From: Dioscorea cayenensis subsp. rotundata
Lineage: Eukaryota; Streptophyta; Magnoliopsida; Dioscoreales; Dioscoreaceae
Length of the DNA stretch: 64,000 nt
NCBI RefSeq assembly: GCF_009730915.1
Contig: NC_052477.1
Span: forward strand, 1,877,699 to 1,941,698
Reading direction: 5' to 3'
The notes under the pieces were generated by a model. The model saw only the letters and a program-made list of their open reading frames with translations, was not told the origin of the DNA and made no database searches. Positions 36,192 through 64,000 of this stretch are shown piece by piece; position 1 is the stretch's first letter, and each line of letters opens with the position of its first letter. Both the position numbers and the translations under genes were made by a program.

Positions 36192-36633
36192 TATTCATGA
36201 AATTCAGTTTCATACCAATCCGCACATCAAAACAACAAGGATCATGTAAAACAGAGATATTATTGGGATTAACATTTTTGATCCAGAGATTGGGTTTGAT
36301 GAAATCCATATTCTTGCAGAAAAACCGAAAAAACTAGGAGCACTTAGGAGGAATTTTAAAATACCAAGGATGAACCTCACCTTACTTGCTTTTCAAGATA
36401 TCAATCCACAAAACGTTTTCAGAATTGAGAAATCTTAAAACATTTTTTGTCATTAAATCTGTTCTGACATACTTTAAGTTTCTAATTGCCAACTCTCATC
36501 AGATTTGTATGTAGTAATTCTGTTCCAATTTATAAGCCGAAGGCCACTACAATTGTTGTCCTTAGGGGTGGAAGGGAGGGGGGGTCAAGGGGATGCTCAA
36601 GCACCCCCTTGGCCCCAACCAATGTTATATATC

Positions 36634-36665
<32 letters not shown>

Positions 36666-37051
36666 GGATTAATTTCTTGAATAATCACTGAACTTTACTT
36701 TATTTTCAAAATGATCATTCAAATTCAATTTGAATCAAAACGACCATTGATTTTCAATTTGTTTTCCTAGGTGGGTCATTTGATTGTCTCTTGCCCTTCT
36801 TTCTGACGTGGTAGCTGGAGAAATTGACTCAATAGTTCCAATCTATAGTTATATAATCCTGCACTAGGCTTATATTGAGTCAATTGAGTCAATTTGTCTA
36901 GTTGCCACGTCAGAAAAGAAGGGCGAGAGACAACCAAATGACCCACTAGTGAAAACAAATTGAAAATCAATGGCCGTTTTGATTCAAATTGAACTTGAAT
37001 GATCATTTTGAAAATGAAGTAAAGTTCAGTGATTATTCAAGAAATTAATCC
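36666..37051. mobile_element. Foldback MITE inside the outer hAT
   Basis: An almost perfect palindrome: 'ggattaatttcttgaataat' at the left and its inverse at the right, with arms of about 180 bp that include 'caaaatgatcattcaa' and 'gggtcatttg'. It sits within (TA)n on both sides, so its target duplication cannot be resolved. Non-coding. Confidence 0.85.
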
Positions 37052-37208
37052 TATATATATATATGTTTCAAAGAAATAGTTGGATCCGTAACACCCTCTC
37101 TCTCTTCTCACTCTCTCACTGTCTCTCACTCTCTCTCTCACACACACACACACTCTCTCTCTCTATATATATGTTTATTAGTTTTTATATATTCAGAGTA
37201 GTTGGATG

Positions 37209-38701
37209 TAGGGGCGGAGCGACAAGGGCGGGCGGGCGCCCCATGGCCGTGGGGTCAGCAGACCCGCACCGCTAATTCCCACCCGACGATTTCCCTGCCC
37301 CCCTCCCCTTCACCACAACGCCCTCCTTGCCCCCTTTCCGCCCTAGGCCCATCCCCTCCCCTCCCTCTCCCTCCCGACCATCCCCTCTCCCTCTCCCCCT
37401 CCTCCCTCCGATCGTCCCCCTACTGGCCCGACCCTTTCTAAATTTTTGTAAATATATTTTTTTAAAATTTTTAATTTTTTTTATCTTTATATATTTTCAT
37501 CTTTATATATTTTTATATTTTTATATTTTCATTATTTATTATTGTTTTTTATTTTATTTTTTCAACTGAAAGATTTGATTGATTTATTTATTTATTGAAT
37601 TAGCTATGTTTACAAATTTTGAGAAATTTTGTAAAAATATCTATGATTTATTAATGTGCATTTTAGGGATTTGAGAAATATTAAATCTTTGATTTAGTGA
37701 TAAATATTTTTTTTAATTATGATTAATTTAAATAGAAGTTTAAATAAAAGTTATTATTTTTTTTAAAATATTTAAATATCAGTTTATTTTATAATTAATA
37801 AGATTTTAAATGTAAGTAATTTATAAAATTAAATTTTAAAATAATTATTTAAATGAATTCAGATAAATTATTAAATTACATATAATTTTTTTAATTTAAA
37901 ATATTATCCATATTTTTACCATTATAAATAAGAACAATAGGTAAAGTCAATGAAGCAATTATTTTAGGCCCTTTATTTTTTTAAATTCTCATCTTTAGAT
38001 TTTTGTAAATAATAATTTTAAAATTCAAATTTTGAAAAACCATAAATAGTATTATATTACAACAAATATTTTAATATAATATTTAATTAATTTAATTTAA
38101 TATTAGTTAATTTTTAAATTTTAAAATAATACAGTATGACATAAAATATTTTATTTTAATGCTTAATCAATCATATTTTCTCTAACAAATTTTTCAAAAT
38201 TCTATTATGAGCTATTTCATTCAGTTGTTTCTCTAAAAATAATATAATATATATTTATTTTAATTATAAATAAGAGCTTTTATATTTTTTTATATCGCTG
38301 TAATATTTTTTAGATTTTTACTTTGTTGAGTTTTATTCATAAATTTTAAATGTATCCTTTTATATTGAATTTATTAGTATGCGAAAAGATAAGCAAACAT
38401 CTAAAATAGGTATTTATAATTATAACAAAATCTAAATAAATTAAAGGGTTTATTATATAATTCGGTAGATATCTAGTTATCTTAAGCAGCCCATCAGAAT
38501 CATAATGAAATCTAAATTTTGATAAAAATATTTATTTTGATATATTAATTAATTTTAATTATTTCCCTTGAATTTTACTTATTGATATAAAAGATTTAAA
38601 TATTTAATTATTTAAAAATTTGAATTTAAAATTTTTGTTAATTAATTATTTTAAAACTTGTAGTTCGTCCCCCCTTTATATAACTTCTAGCTCCGCCCCT
38701 G
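37209..38701. mobile_element. Inner hAT-like element with perfect 8-bp target duplication
   Basis: Flanked by gttggatg at 37201-37208 and 38702-38709. The ends are 'taggggcggagcgac' and, reverse-complemented from the right, 'caggggcggagctagaag'. The left 230 bp is strongly C-rich ('ctccctctccctcccgacca'), while the rest is AT-rich and non-coding. It is nested in the hAT-like element at 36564-39279. Confidence 0.88.
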
Positions 38702-38715
38702 GTTGGATGCATTTA

Positions 38716-38721
38716 TGCACC

Positions 38722-38796
<75 letters not shown>
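38716..38796. repeat. Compound (TC)n(TA)n microsatellite
   Basis: About 26 bp of TC repeat followed by about 52 bp of TA repeat. A similar TC-rich tract lies at 37090-37165, on the other side of the inner hAT. Confidence 0.95.
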
Positions 38797-38797
<1 letters not shown>

Positions 38798-39565
38798 CTC
38801 ACTAGGTATTCATTTTCATTTTTTAAAAATATTATTGCTTTTACAAATTAATACTCATAGTTTAAAAAAATAATATTTAGAACAAAAATAAAATGTATTA
38901 TTTAGATATTTTATAAATTAGTTTATATAATATAAAAGATTCGTTTCCCAAAAAATTATTGTTTTGTCCTCCATTTATTACAAATTTATTTATATAGAAG
39001 TAAAAAATTATATTTTTTTTAAAAATTGCAAATATTTATTGGGTGAAACCGTGGTTTTTATTAGTTTAGGATATAACATAAAATATATATTTTAAAGAAA
39101 TATTTATAAATATATATATATAATTATAAAAATTTATTATTTTGCCCCTTAATTTTTTTTTATTTTGTTTTGGATAAAAAAAATTGTAAATGTATATTTT
39201 TTAAAATTTAAAAAAAATCTAAAATATTTATAATTTTTAAACGAGCACCTCTTCTTTGTTCTTCTAGTTTCGCCACTGGTTGTCCTTGTGCCAAAAAACA
39301 TTCCTAGCTGACTTTGTTATAGCATTAAGGAAGGAATCAGGGATGCTATTAATCAGAATGTGCTGATGTTTTCAAAATGAGGTTAACTTATTGGTTCTAG
39401 TAATCATCTGATTAAAATTCTGAGTGTATAATCTATCAAGAAAGATTGTAATACCCAAGTAGGTTATTAAAAGGAAAAGACCCAGCATTAAAATTCAGAG
39501 CATTACAAATACTCCTAGAGATTTTTTTGTTAAATCAAGAAGGGAAATAAACAACAGCCATTGAT

Positions 39566-40449
39566 TGGTTTGGCTTTAAAACTATTTTAATAAATAAAAT
39601 AGCCATGACGCATAATTAATAAATATAAAAAAAAAATAAAGACTAAGGTTATTTTAATTCATAAATCATATAATTTTATTTATTTTATTTTTTATTTATA
39701 AACTTATATAAAAAAAATACTATCTAGTTTCCTATGTTATTTCGTTAGACAGACAGAATTATCAAAGCCAACAAAACCAACAGTTTTGTTTAATTCAAGA
39801 CAAAAATAAATTAATTTATATAATTTAAACATTTAAATAAGATTTTTTATATTTTAAAATTAAAACAAATAATTATGAAAAACATTACAAACTGGTGATT
39901 TAATGAAAAAAATAAAATATTTAAAAACAAATCCAGATATAAATGACTGGTCATTATGTCTTTGGCATTGTCTGTCAATGCTTTGGTCAGTGCATGCATC
40001 ACTTTTTTTGGATTATCAGTCCGTGATTGATAATATGTAAACATAAATTTATTTATATGATAAAAAGTGATAATTTATAAGTTTGTAAAAGAGTATTTGT
40101 ATTGTGCATGCATGAAATTTCTTGCCCGCATCAGTGATTTCACTTTGGATATGTGATAGATCCTAATTAATTCACATTTTGTTTATTTTTTATAATAAAT
40201 TTTTATTAGATCGTTAAATCATTATAATTGATATACTATCATATCTACTTTTTCTTTACATGCCACTTATTGAGTGACATTAGTCAAAATTCATAAAAAA
40301 AAAGAAAAAAAATCTATTCATAATGAACTTAACCCTTTAGAGTGTAGGGGACCATAAGCTTCAATTGAGAGGCGCGCGTGAGGCCGGATAAAATGGCAGG
40401 ACAAGTTGCTTTAATTTGTGGAGTCAAAATTAAAATAGATAATCGTTTA

Positions 40450-40488
<39 letters not shown>

Positions 40489-40629
40489 GATTTTTTTCTT
40501 TTAATTGTAGATAAGGATGAGAAGTAAATTCTATAAAAATAAAATTGGAAACAAGCTTTAAAAATTTTCAACTGAAAGAACATGAAACTCACAGCTGGAT
40601 TTTGAAAAATAAATAATTAAACCTAAACC

Positions 40630-40664
<35 letters not shown>

Positions 40665-40941
40665 AAAAGGATTCGTCTGGGTGTGTTGGTTGTTTTTATA
40701 TTTTATATTGTAGATGCTGGTAGAAATAGTGTTGGATATGATTGAATGGTAGATTAAAATGTTATGCATTCCACTTTTCAATTTGTTATTATTCATAAGT
40801 ATTAGTAATCACTATTTATTAATATCTCAAATCCGTTCAATTTCAATCCAACGGTCCATAAAAACATCTATAGATTTTGAATTTGCGGGCATTCTTAGAC
40901 TACGCAACCTATATATATATATATATATATAGAAAAGAAAT
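39566..40941. other. AT-rich intergenic region
   Basis: No gene. It holds an (AAT)n run at 40449-40487, (TA)n runs at 40631-40660 and 40909-40931, and otherwise plain AT-rich DNA. Confidence 0.5.
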
Positions 40942-42100
40942 TGTTAGTGCGAACCCGATTATTTATCGGCATGATTCGACACCTGCACTAGCCGACGTCA
41001 TACAGCCAGGCGATAAAAGCATAATCGATGATGCAAAGTGCTATGGTGACGTGCAAGGAGACTTGGAGTCTGCAGTGAAACATCTCGAAGATCTTGATGG
41101 AGCTATTTTTAAGTAAGTCTCAACACTGGAGCCAAATATCTCGAAGATCATGGTGAGTTATCTTAAAAGATCTTGGTGGAGTTATTTTTTACGATCGCCC
41201 TACAAACTCGAAGACAAGATCATATCGAGACTATATTTAGGGTGATTTGATCGAAGACAAAATATGGTGAAAGCTTTAATTAAAGAAGATCTATTCAGCG
41301 TGTGAATGAAGGAGATATGATTTGAAGAATCCTCGATGAGAATCATTGAAGTCATTAACCAGAAGATTTCGAGGACCAAACTTGGGTGAATCGAAGATCA
41401 AGTTTGGAGAATCTCTGAAGACCAAATTTAGGAGAATTTGGCAAGTTTCATGGAAGACGACAAGGACGTCAGCCTCCTGCGAGGGGACTCGCGTGATGAG
41501 GAGCCGAGGAGGTAGGCTAGTCGCGTGCAATCGGGATCGGGAGATTTGGGTCGCATCGACTCGGACTAAGCACGACGGGAGGTTGATGGGTCTCGAGGTC
41601 GTCACGCAACGTAACCGTAACTCGCCAGTCAAGTGATGAGCCACGTGTGCAGAACTTATGTTATAGCAGTGAGTCGCATGCACTAATTTAGCGGTTTTTA
41701 AATTAGTAGCAGCGAGATTCTAAAAGAGGTATGTGCTATATTTGGGACGCTGAGGCGCTCATATAAGCTCACCTTGCTCAGTAGATTATAGGTGCTGACT
41801 CTTGAGTGACTCTTTGAGAGAAGTGTGTGAGCACCAAACAATCTGCAGAGGGTAGTGATCTTCATCGTTGAGAGTATGAGTGACAAGTGTTTGTACTCAT
41901 CTATTTTTACCTCTTTTAGTGGATTGTTTATCTCCCGGCTCAGCCCCCGCACGTAGGCGAGTGGACGCCCGAACCGGGCTATCAACGTCAGTGTCTCCTC
42001 GTGCTTTGTTTTGTGCTTTTTTCTTTATCGGGTTTGTGTGAGACTTCATGAGTGCTTAAGTGCTACTTAATACCCACAAACCACACCGGAGGAACTAACA
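40942..42100. repeat. Solo LTR, Ty1-copia type, copy 1
   Basis: Starts 'tgttagtgcgaacc' and ends 'ggaactaaca', so TG...CA with short inverted ends. It has an exact 5-bp target duplication gaaat (40937-40941 and 42101-42105). It matches the sequence at 57160-58234 over its length, including 'tagtggattgtttatctcc' and the 'cccccgcacgtaggcgagtg' block typical of copia LTR R/U5 regions. No primer site or coding region sits beside it. The minus-strand open frames here are incidental. Confidence 0.93.
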
Positions 42101-42105
42101 GAAAT

Positions 42106-44401
42106 CATAAAAAGTATATAGAAAAGAAATCAGAAAAGAAATCAGAAAAAGGGAGATAGAGTAGGAAGGAAAAAAAACAATTGCCAACATTTGTTAGGGT
42201 AAGACATCATGGAGTGAGTTCTTAAGAGGAGTTGTATTCTCTACTTTGTTAGAGAAAAAATTTATTATAACTCCTAATATATTATTTTAGATGCACAAAC
42301 TTTATCATTGTAATTGATGTATTTTTATACTTATAAAACAATAAATAAATAAAATAAATAATAAAAGACTAAAAAAAAAACAGCTGAACCACATTGAAGT
42401 TGAAAAGAGATTTAAGAGGATTAAATCATCAGGCTAACTTTTCTAGGAATGGAGTCTTTTTTTTTTTAAAATATAAATCAAAGAATGTGAGTTGATGTAA
42501 GACCATGTATATTGTTTACATGATGATAGTGTGTTCACATGATCATGTTTATTTAAAACGCATTTTGCATGAAAGGATATTTAATTACTTTTATCAATGC
42601 TATTTAATTAAATAAAATATAAAAGTAGTAGAGTTTGTGATTGAAACCAGAGAGTATACAGATAATTAAGATGACAAAAAGATGGAAGTTTAAATAACAA
42701 GCAAAGTAAAAAAAAAAATAAACCTTAAAGTTCAACTATGCCCAAATATTTACAAATTAGCCCTCCATTAACGGAGGACAGCATTCAAAATACAAAGAAG
42801 AGAGGAAAACATAAGATCCATGAAAATCCTCCTTTCAATCCCTAGGATGAAGAGTCGCCGAAGAAGCTTCCACGCATTCCGTCAAAATGAACTTGATGTC
42901 TGACTCATGAGAAAAGTCTATACTTTCAACATATAAAGTGTCTTTCTTATTCATCATTTATTCTTACGGTGAAAGTATAGATTTTTCTCATGTAATAATG
43001 AAGGAAAGGCTTCTCATACAATGATGAAAAAAAAAACTTATATAATAATTTATGCATATGCATGAAGTCTAATATTAATAAAAAAGTTCTCAAATGATGA
43101 TGTAAAGTCATGATTTTACCATCTAAATATCAAGTCAAGACTTTTAAGACTTTTAAACATGGAAGAGTCAAGATTTAAATATCTCAAATAAAACTATAAC
43201 TTTAAAGTTTAAAAACACAAAAAAGTGATTGGCTTAGATAGTTTGACAAGTCAAGGACTTACAAATTTTATCATCACGAAGCGTCAAATTCATGTCAAAG
43301 TTTTCAAATATCGAATTTAAAGAGATCAAATTCATAATTCATAACCATCAAAAGACCACACTTTGAGGCTCAAGTAATGTTTCAATATATAAACCTAAAA
43401 ATTTGGTGCAAAAACTTGAGATTTCTATAATTAAGTCAAGGAGTAATTAACATAAAAAACCTGCCATCAATTTAAATAATGAGCCCTTATTAAATAATCA
43501 CTTGAATATATAAATAGCTAAAAAATGATTGTGATGTATTATTTTTTGAGTCATCCAACTGAAGGACAGCATATGTACCGGACATTTCAACTAAAGCCAT
43601 ACAACTGAAGGACCGCATATGGATTGGACATTTCAACTAAAGCATCTTGTCCCTATCACTTTATTAGATAAAGAGATAAATATATGGTTTGAAAGTTGCA
43701 ATATTGGTGTCATTTCATTTTATGTCAAAAATGTTAAAATAAACAATTTCATAAAAAAAAAAACACCATAATAAAAGGATCACGGGTTGTGTACCACCAT
43801 CTTTTAAAGATATAAAAATATTTTTTTATTAAATAAAATTATTACATGTTTTCTAAAAAATATTAATTCTTATAAACACAAGATCATTAACTTTTTTTTT
43901 TTTTCAATTGATCTACCATAAAATTACATATACGATTTCTTTCCCATGTGTTGCGCATTAGCTATTTTTTTTTAAAATATTTTTAATCAACCCAATTATA
44001 ATTTTCTTTCCTTTCAAGTTTTACAAAGGAATAAACCCAGTTTCCACAACCAAACCTTCATAAACTCTCTGGAAAAAATATAGTGATTTTAGTAAATAAA
44101 TAATTTTATATTGCTTATTTTTAAAAATATTAATTTTGATAAACATTTATTTTTTTACTAAATTTGGACAAGTTATATGACAAACATGCATAAATTTGGA
44201 GCTGTTGTCTCAAAACTCTTGTGCTTTAATCCTCTATGAGTTGAGGTTTGAACTTATCTATTTAACAAAACACAAACACTCTCTACATAAAGGATCTAGA
44301 TCTAATAGACCAAAAGAACGTTGGTTTTAATAAACATATATTTACTATTATTTGAAAAAAAAGTAGTTTTTTTCAAATATCAAAAGTTTTATAAGGAGGG
44401 T
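42106..44401. other. AT-rich region upstream of the beta-glucosidase
   Basis: No gene. At 42714-42900 is a fragment also found near 50100-50290. At 43553-43650 a unit of about 55 bp ('caactgaagga.....atatg....ggacatttcaactaaagc') is present twice in tandem. The last few hundred bases presumably contain the beta-glucosidase promoter, but no clear TATA box stands out. Confidence 0.5.
42714..42900. repeat. Fragment of the element inserted at 49316-51420
   Basis: Phrases such as 'acaaattagccctccattaa', 'ccctaggatgaagagtcgcc' and 'aagaagcttccac' align with 50098-50275 with scattered differences. It is an isolated piece with no terminal structure. Confidence 0.7.
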
Positions 44402-60832
<16,431 letters not shown>

Positions 60833-60894
60833 ATCAGCTCATCTTGAAGATTGATCCTTGTTCTCATGGTTTAGTTTTACTTAGGACAAAGACT

Positions 60895-63800
60895 CACTAC
60901 AACAAAATTGATGATTAGTGACAATTTTAATTTGACATATTGGTTTTTTGTCACAAAATAAATACATAACGTGACGAAATCATTATTTAGTCACTCATTT
61001 CATTTTGTGTTTGATAATTTTACGTGACAATACTTTTGAATTGTCACATGATATCGTCATGAAAGGATTAGCTCTAAATGCACTCGTGACTTTTTAGTAG
61101 ACGGTTTAAATATTAAGTGACAAATATAAGATCGACATTAATATAATATTTTTCGTGATAAATTTTAAAAATTTCTTGTTTTTTTAAACTAAATTTAAAT
61201 AATGTTACTAATATTAACATACATTATCAATGACAATTTGAAAATATGTATCTTAATTTATTTTTGTGACACATAGGTTCGTCCACCAAAATATAAGTAA
61301 TAATGACATTATAATATTGTCACAAATAAATATCGCATTATTTGATGATATTGGATAATGTCACTATTTGTTACCAAATTTAATGACATTAATCATCTCT
61401 CACTAATAATCCATAGTCAAATGTTAAATATTGAAAATATAAAATACTAAATGACATAAACATTCTTTTATGCTTTACAATTAATTTCGGAAAAAATATA
61501 ACAAAGTTATTTGCATAAATTGACATAGATATGAGTAAGGACATATAATAAATTTTTAGGTGGGTCACGCAAAATGTTAATAAACCAAACAACAATTTTC
61601 TTTTGTAAATATTTTTATAAAATATAATTTTCACTATCATGCACACCAACTTGTCGAATGTAAAGCAAATAATAGACTTTTTCCAAATATTTTTCTAAAA
61701 TCATATATTTTTACACAATATAAATAGCTTTTGCAAGTAAAAACTTGAGAAAGCAAAACAATATATATTTTGCAAAAGAATATAAATTTTTTCATGTTAT
61801 ATAAGCCAATTTAATACTCTAGGGGCAAGGATTATTGCAATATTTTTCCTAAAAATATAATTTTTAAACTATATTTATCAATTTATACATTGTTTATTTT
61901 CATTGTGAAGATAGGGTTGTAGCATCCCCATATTAGTTTTCTATTTCTTATTGATTTATTTTTAAAATTATTTATATTCAAATAACTCTCTTTATCTCTT
62001 TCTGAATTTTATTTTTAAAGATTTTTATTAGAGATATTTTATATTAACACTCTTCATATATATTATAATTTATTTTATTAATAAGGACTAAATTATAAAA
62101 GGCCTTTATTTTTATTGAAGTAATTTTATATAGATATTAAAGAAGCTTTTTATAACTACGTACTAATTTAAAATTCAAATTTCATTGGTTTAAATTTGTT
62201 TAAAATTTTAAAAAATTATTAGAAATATATTTAAACGGTAATTTAAAAATTCAAGTTTCATTGGTTTAAATTTGTTAATAACTTTTTAAAAAGTATGATG
62301 GAATTTAATTATATATAAAAATATGTTAGTTTTTATATAGGATTTGAAAAGATTTTCATTCAATAAAAAGATATATCCTATAAAATTTTTTAAATAATTT
62401 TAATTTATCTAAATTTAGTTTGAATTTGTTAATAATTTTTTTTAAAATTTATTTCGAATTTAATTATAAAAATAAAAATATTTTAGTTTTTATATAGACT
62501 TTGAACAGATTTTCATTCAATAGAAAGATATATCATATACAAATTTCTAAATAATTTTAATTTATCTAAATTTAGTTTAAATTTTATAAAAATTTAAAAA
62601 CAAAATTCTATATAAATCTCTATCTCAATTTCTATTCTTTCTTAATCTTTCTTTCTCTCTACATCATCTAGCAGTACATTTATATTTCTGCTTCTCAATA
62701 TCTATACTACGGTCTATTTTATTTTATCGTACATCCATCTAAGTGCACACTTTCAGCTTTTAGTTTTGATATAATGCTTATGTAAGTTCCTACTTCATCA
62801 AAGATCTCATGAATCTTTAAGTATTTGTATTAGTGTTCCAATGCACTTAGTTCATAAATATAATTGTTTGATTTGCTTCTAATTTTATGGGTTTTTGTAG
62901 TGATGATGGTTACATTGGAGAAGGAATATTTAAATGGGAAAAGAGATTGACATCGGCTACTGATCATTAGATTAAAGTTTTCTTTCCAAAGGTTTGCTAA
63001 CAATATTGATTCTTGTGTTTTTATTAATTTATGTATAATTATCATTATTTTATAATGGAATTATTGTTATAATTTCTATAGTTGTTTTATTAGCACTTTA
63101 AATTGTTGAAGTTTGTCATTAATCAATTAAGTTTTGTTATGACTATCTATTGTGCTTATTATTAATTTTTTGGATGCATATTATATATGTATATGTATAT
63201 ATAATTATATTTTGAACTTTACTTTTGTTAATTTACTCTTCTTATAAATTATATTTATTATTTTAAAAATATTTATTTCAGGTTTTAATGAGGCAAACTC
63301 TCCATCAACAAAACGCCATAAACGCGAATGACACAAGAGTTGCATGAAGAACAGGTTATCTCATTTTGATATGATTTACTTAGATTATAAGTTTTTAATG
63401 TTATTGAAATTTTCAAAATTGAAATTTGTTAGTCCACGAAAGGTTAACTATAAATTATGATAATTGTGTTGTTTTTCTTTTTGCAATAATAATATTGATT
63501 TAATATTATTTATGATATATTATCAAAAATTAAATTTTTTGATAATTTATATAATTTATTAAAAATATTCACTAAAAATATGTCACAAATTACAAATACA
63601 TCATAAAAACATGATTGATTGTGACATTATACAAAATATTACAAATTATATAATATTCAATTAATTGTGACATTACATTAATTTGTATGGTATATTTTTA
63701 ACAATTTCATGTATATCACAAAAGTATTAATTTATGTCAGTGACATCTATATTTTTGTACATCTAATTAAATGATCGATGTATTTAATGACGAAAATATT

Positions 63801-64000
63801 TTTCATTAATTGACGCATTTTCATTATCCCGAAAAAGACTTTTCGTACGGTAAATATTACATTTTAACGATATATAGTGAGCGTTTATTTAAAAAGGTGT
63901 AACAAATATTTTTCATATTTATTATTTCGAAAATTAATGGAATGTCATATGATAAACTTACTCATATTTAGTTTAGTACGATTCATAGACATGTCCGACA
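60895..64000. mobile_element. CACTA-type (En/Spm) element, one end only
   Basis: The block starts 'cactacaacaaaattgatga', the standard CACTA terminus, 62 bp after the beta-glucosidase stop. Subterminal 'gtgacaa'/'ttgtcac' words in both orientations recur at 60918-61390, as expected. Similar 'tgtgacatt' words cluster again at 63570-63760, which suggests the other end is near, but no closing 'tagtg' terminus is seen before the window ends. No transposase was recognised; 62900-63010 and 63280-63350 have short coding-like pieces only. Confidence 0.7.

Larger units (their letters stand above)
36564..39279. mobile_element. hAT-like element with perfect 8-bp target duplication, host to nested insertions
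   Basis: Identical 8-mers ttgtcctt flank it (36556-36563 and 39280-39287). The left end reads 'aggggtggaaggg' and the reverse complement of the right end reads 'ccagtggcgaaac', a weak but recognisable hAT-style pair. Its removal rejoins the LINE frame. Inside lie a foldback element (36666-37051), a complete second hAT-like element (37209-38701) and microsatellites. No transposase is seen. Confidence 0.8.
34390..39565 (-). pseudogene. Antisense LINE fragment (end of RT domain to zinc-binding domain), split by two insertions
   Basis: On the minus strand, 39565-39288 encodes the end of a LINE reverse-transcriptase region ('YFPS.FNKKISRSICNALNF' and then 'ITKSARNVFWHKD' with stops). It continues without loss at 36555-36192 ('NNCSGLRLINWNRITTYKS', 'VLWIDILKSKYGEVHPWYF') and again at 34785-34390 ('LFSSNVHIDDFWENSNWDF', then the zf-RVT-like 'NSSPRTKFFMWLL'). 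Removing the MULE at 34786-36191 and the hAT at 36564-39279, plus one copy of each target duplication, restores one continuous reading direction across both joins. Internal stops show the LINE itself is dead. Confidence 0.8.

Noticed and set aside
37202..37441. Proline-rich frame in C-rich DNA
   Set aside because: It is the translation of the low-complexity C-rich left part of the inner hAT-like element, which continues in AT-rich non-coding DNA.

Overview
This is a stretch of nuclear chromosome from a flowering plant. The coding genes are split by GT-AG introns, the intergenic DNA is very AT-rich with many (TA)n and (TC)n microsatellites, and the transposon families are the usual plant ones: Ty1-copia, LINE, Mutator-like (MULE), hAT, PIF/Harbinger and CACTA. 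I cannot fix the species from sequence alone. There is one assembly gap of exactly 1000 N (15462-16461).

Layout. (1) 1-2426: AT-rich repeats. (2) 2427-12261 is the conserved gene island: an intronless E+-type pentatricopeptide repeat gene (+), a 5-exon ARM/TOG-like gene (-) and a 7-exon tafazzin-like acyltransferase gene (-). All three gave complete reading frames once splice sites were placed by hand. (3) 12500-26400: transposon land, with small inverted-repeat elements, a frameshifted MULE transposase (17476-20930) whose left end probably falls in the gap, and a possible long LTR. (4) 26500-31500: a local array of about 680-bp direct repeats ending in a small frame-disrupted gene, with a truncated second copy of that gene at the start of the array. 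(5) 32160-39565: retroelement fragments, including an antisense LINE into which a foldback MULE and a hAT element have jumped. The hAT carries further elements inside it. (6) 39566-44401: AT-rich sequence with a solo LTR. (7) 44402-60832: one 13-exon family GH1 beta-glucosidase gene whose spliced frame is intact (532 aa). It spans 16.4 kb because its introns hold an antisense Ty1-copia element, hAT-like and PIF-like elements, a foldback element and a second solo LTR. (8) 60895-64000: a CACTA-type terminus starts 62 bp after the beta-glucosidase stop codon and runs out of the window.

The genes do not form a pathway. The biology here is ordinary plant housekeeping (organellar RNA metabolism, phospholipid remodelling, glycoside hydrolysis) set in a record of nested transposition. 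Several insertions can be proved from the sequence by exact target-site duplications. I found no CRISPR array, operon, tRNA or rRNA gene, and nothing I would call a new biological system. The most instructive items are the nested insertions, the intact beta-glucosidase with its TE-filled introns and variant acid/base motif, and the locally duplicated exon and splice-acceptor sequences.
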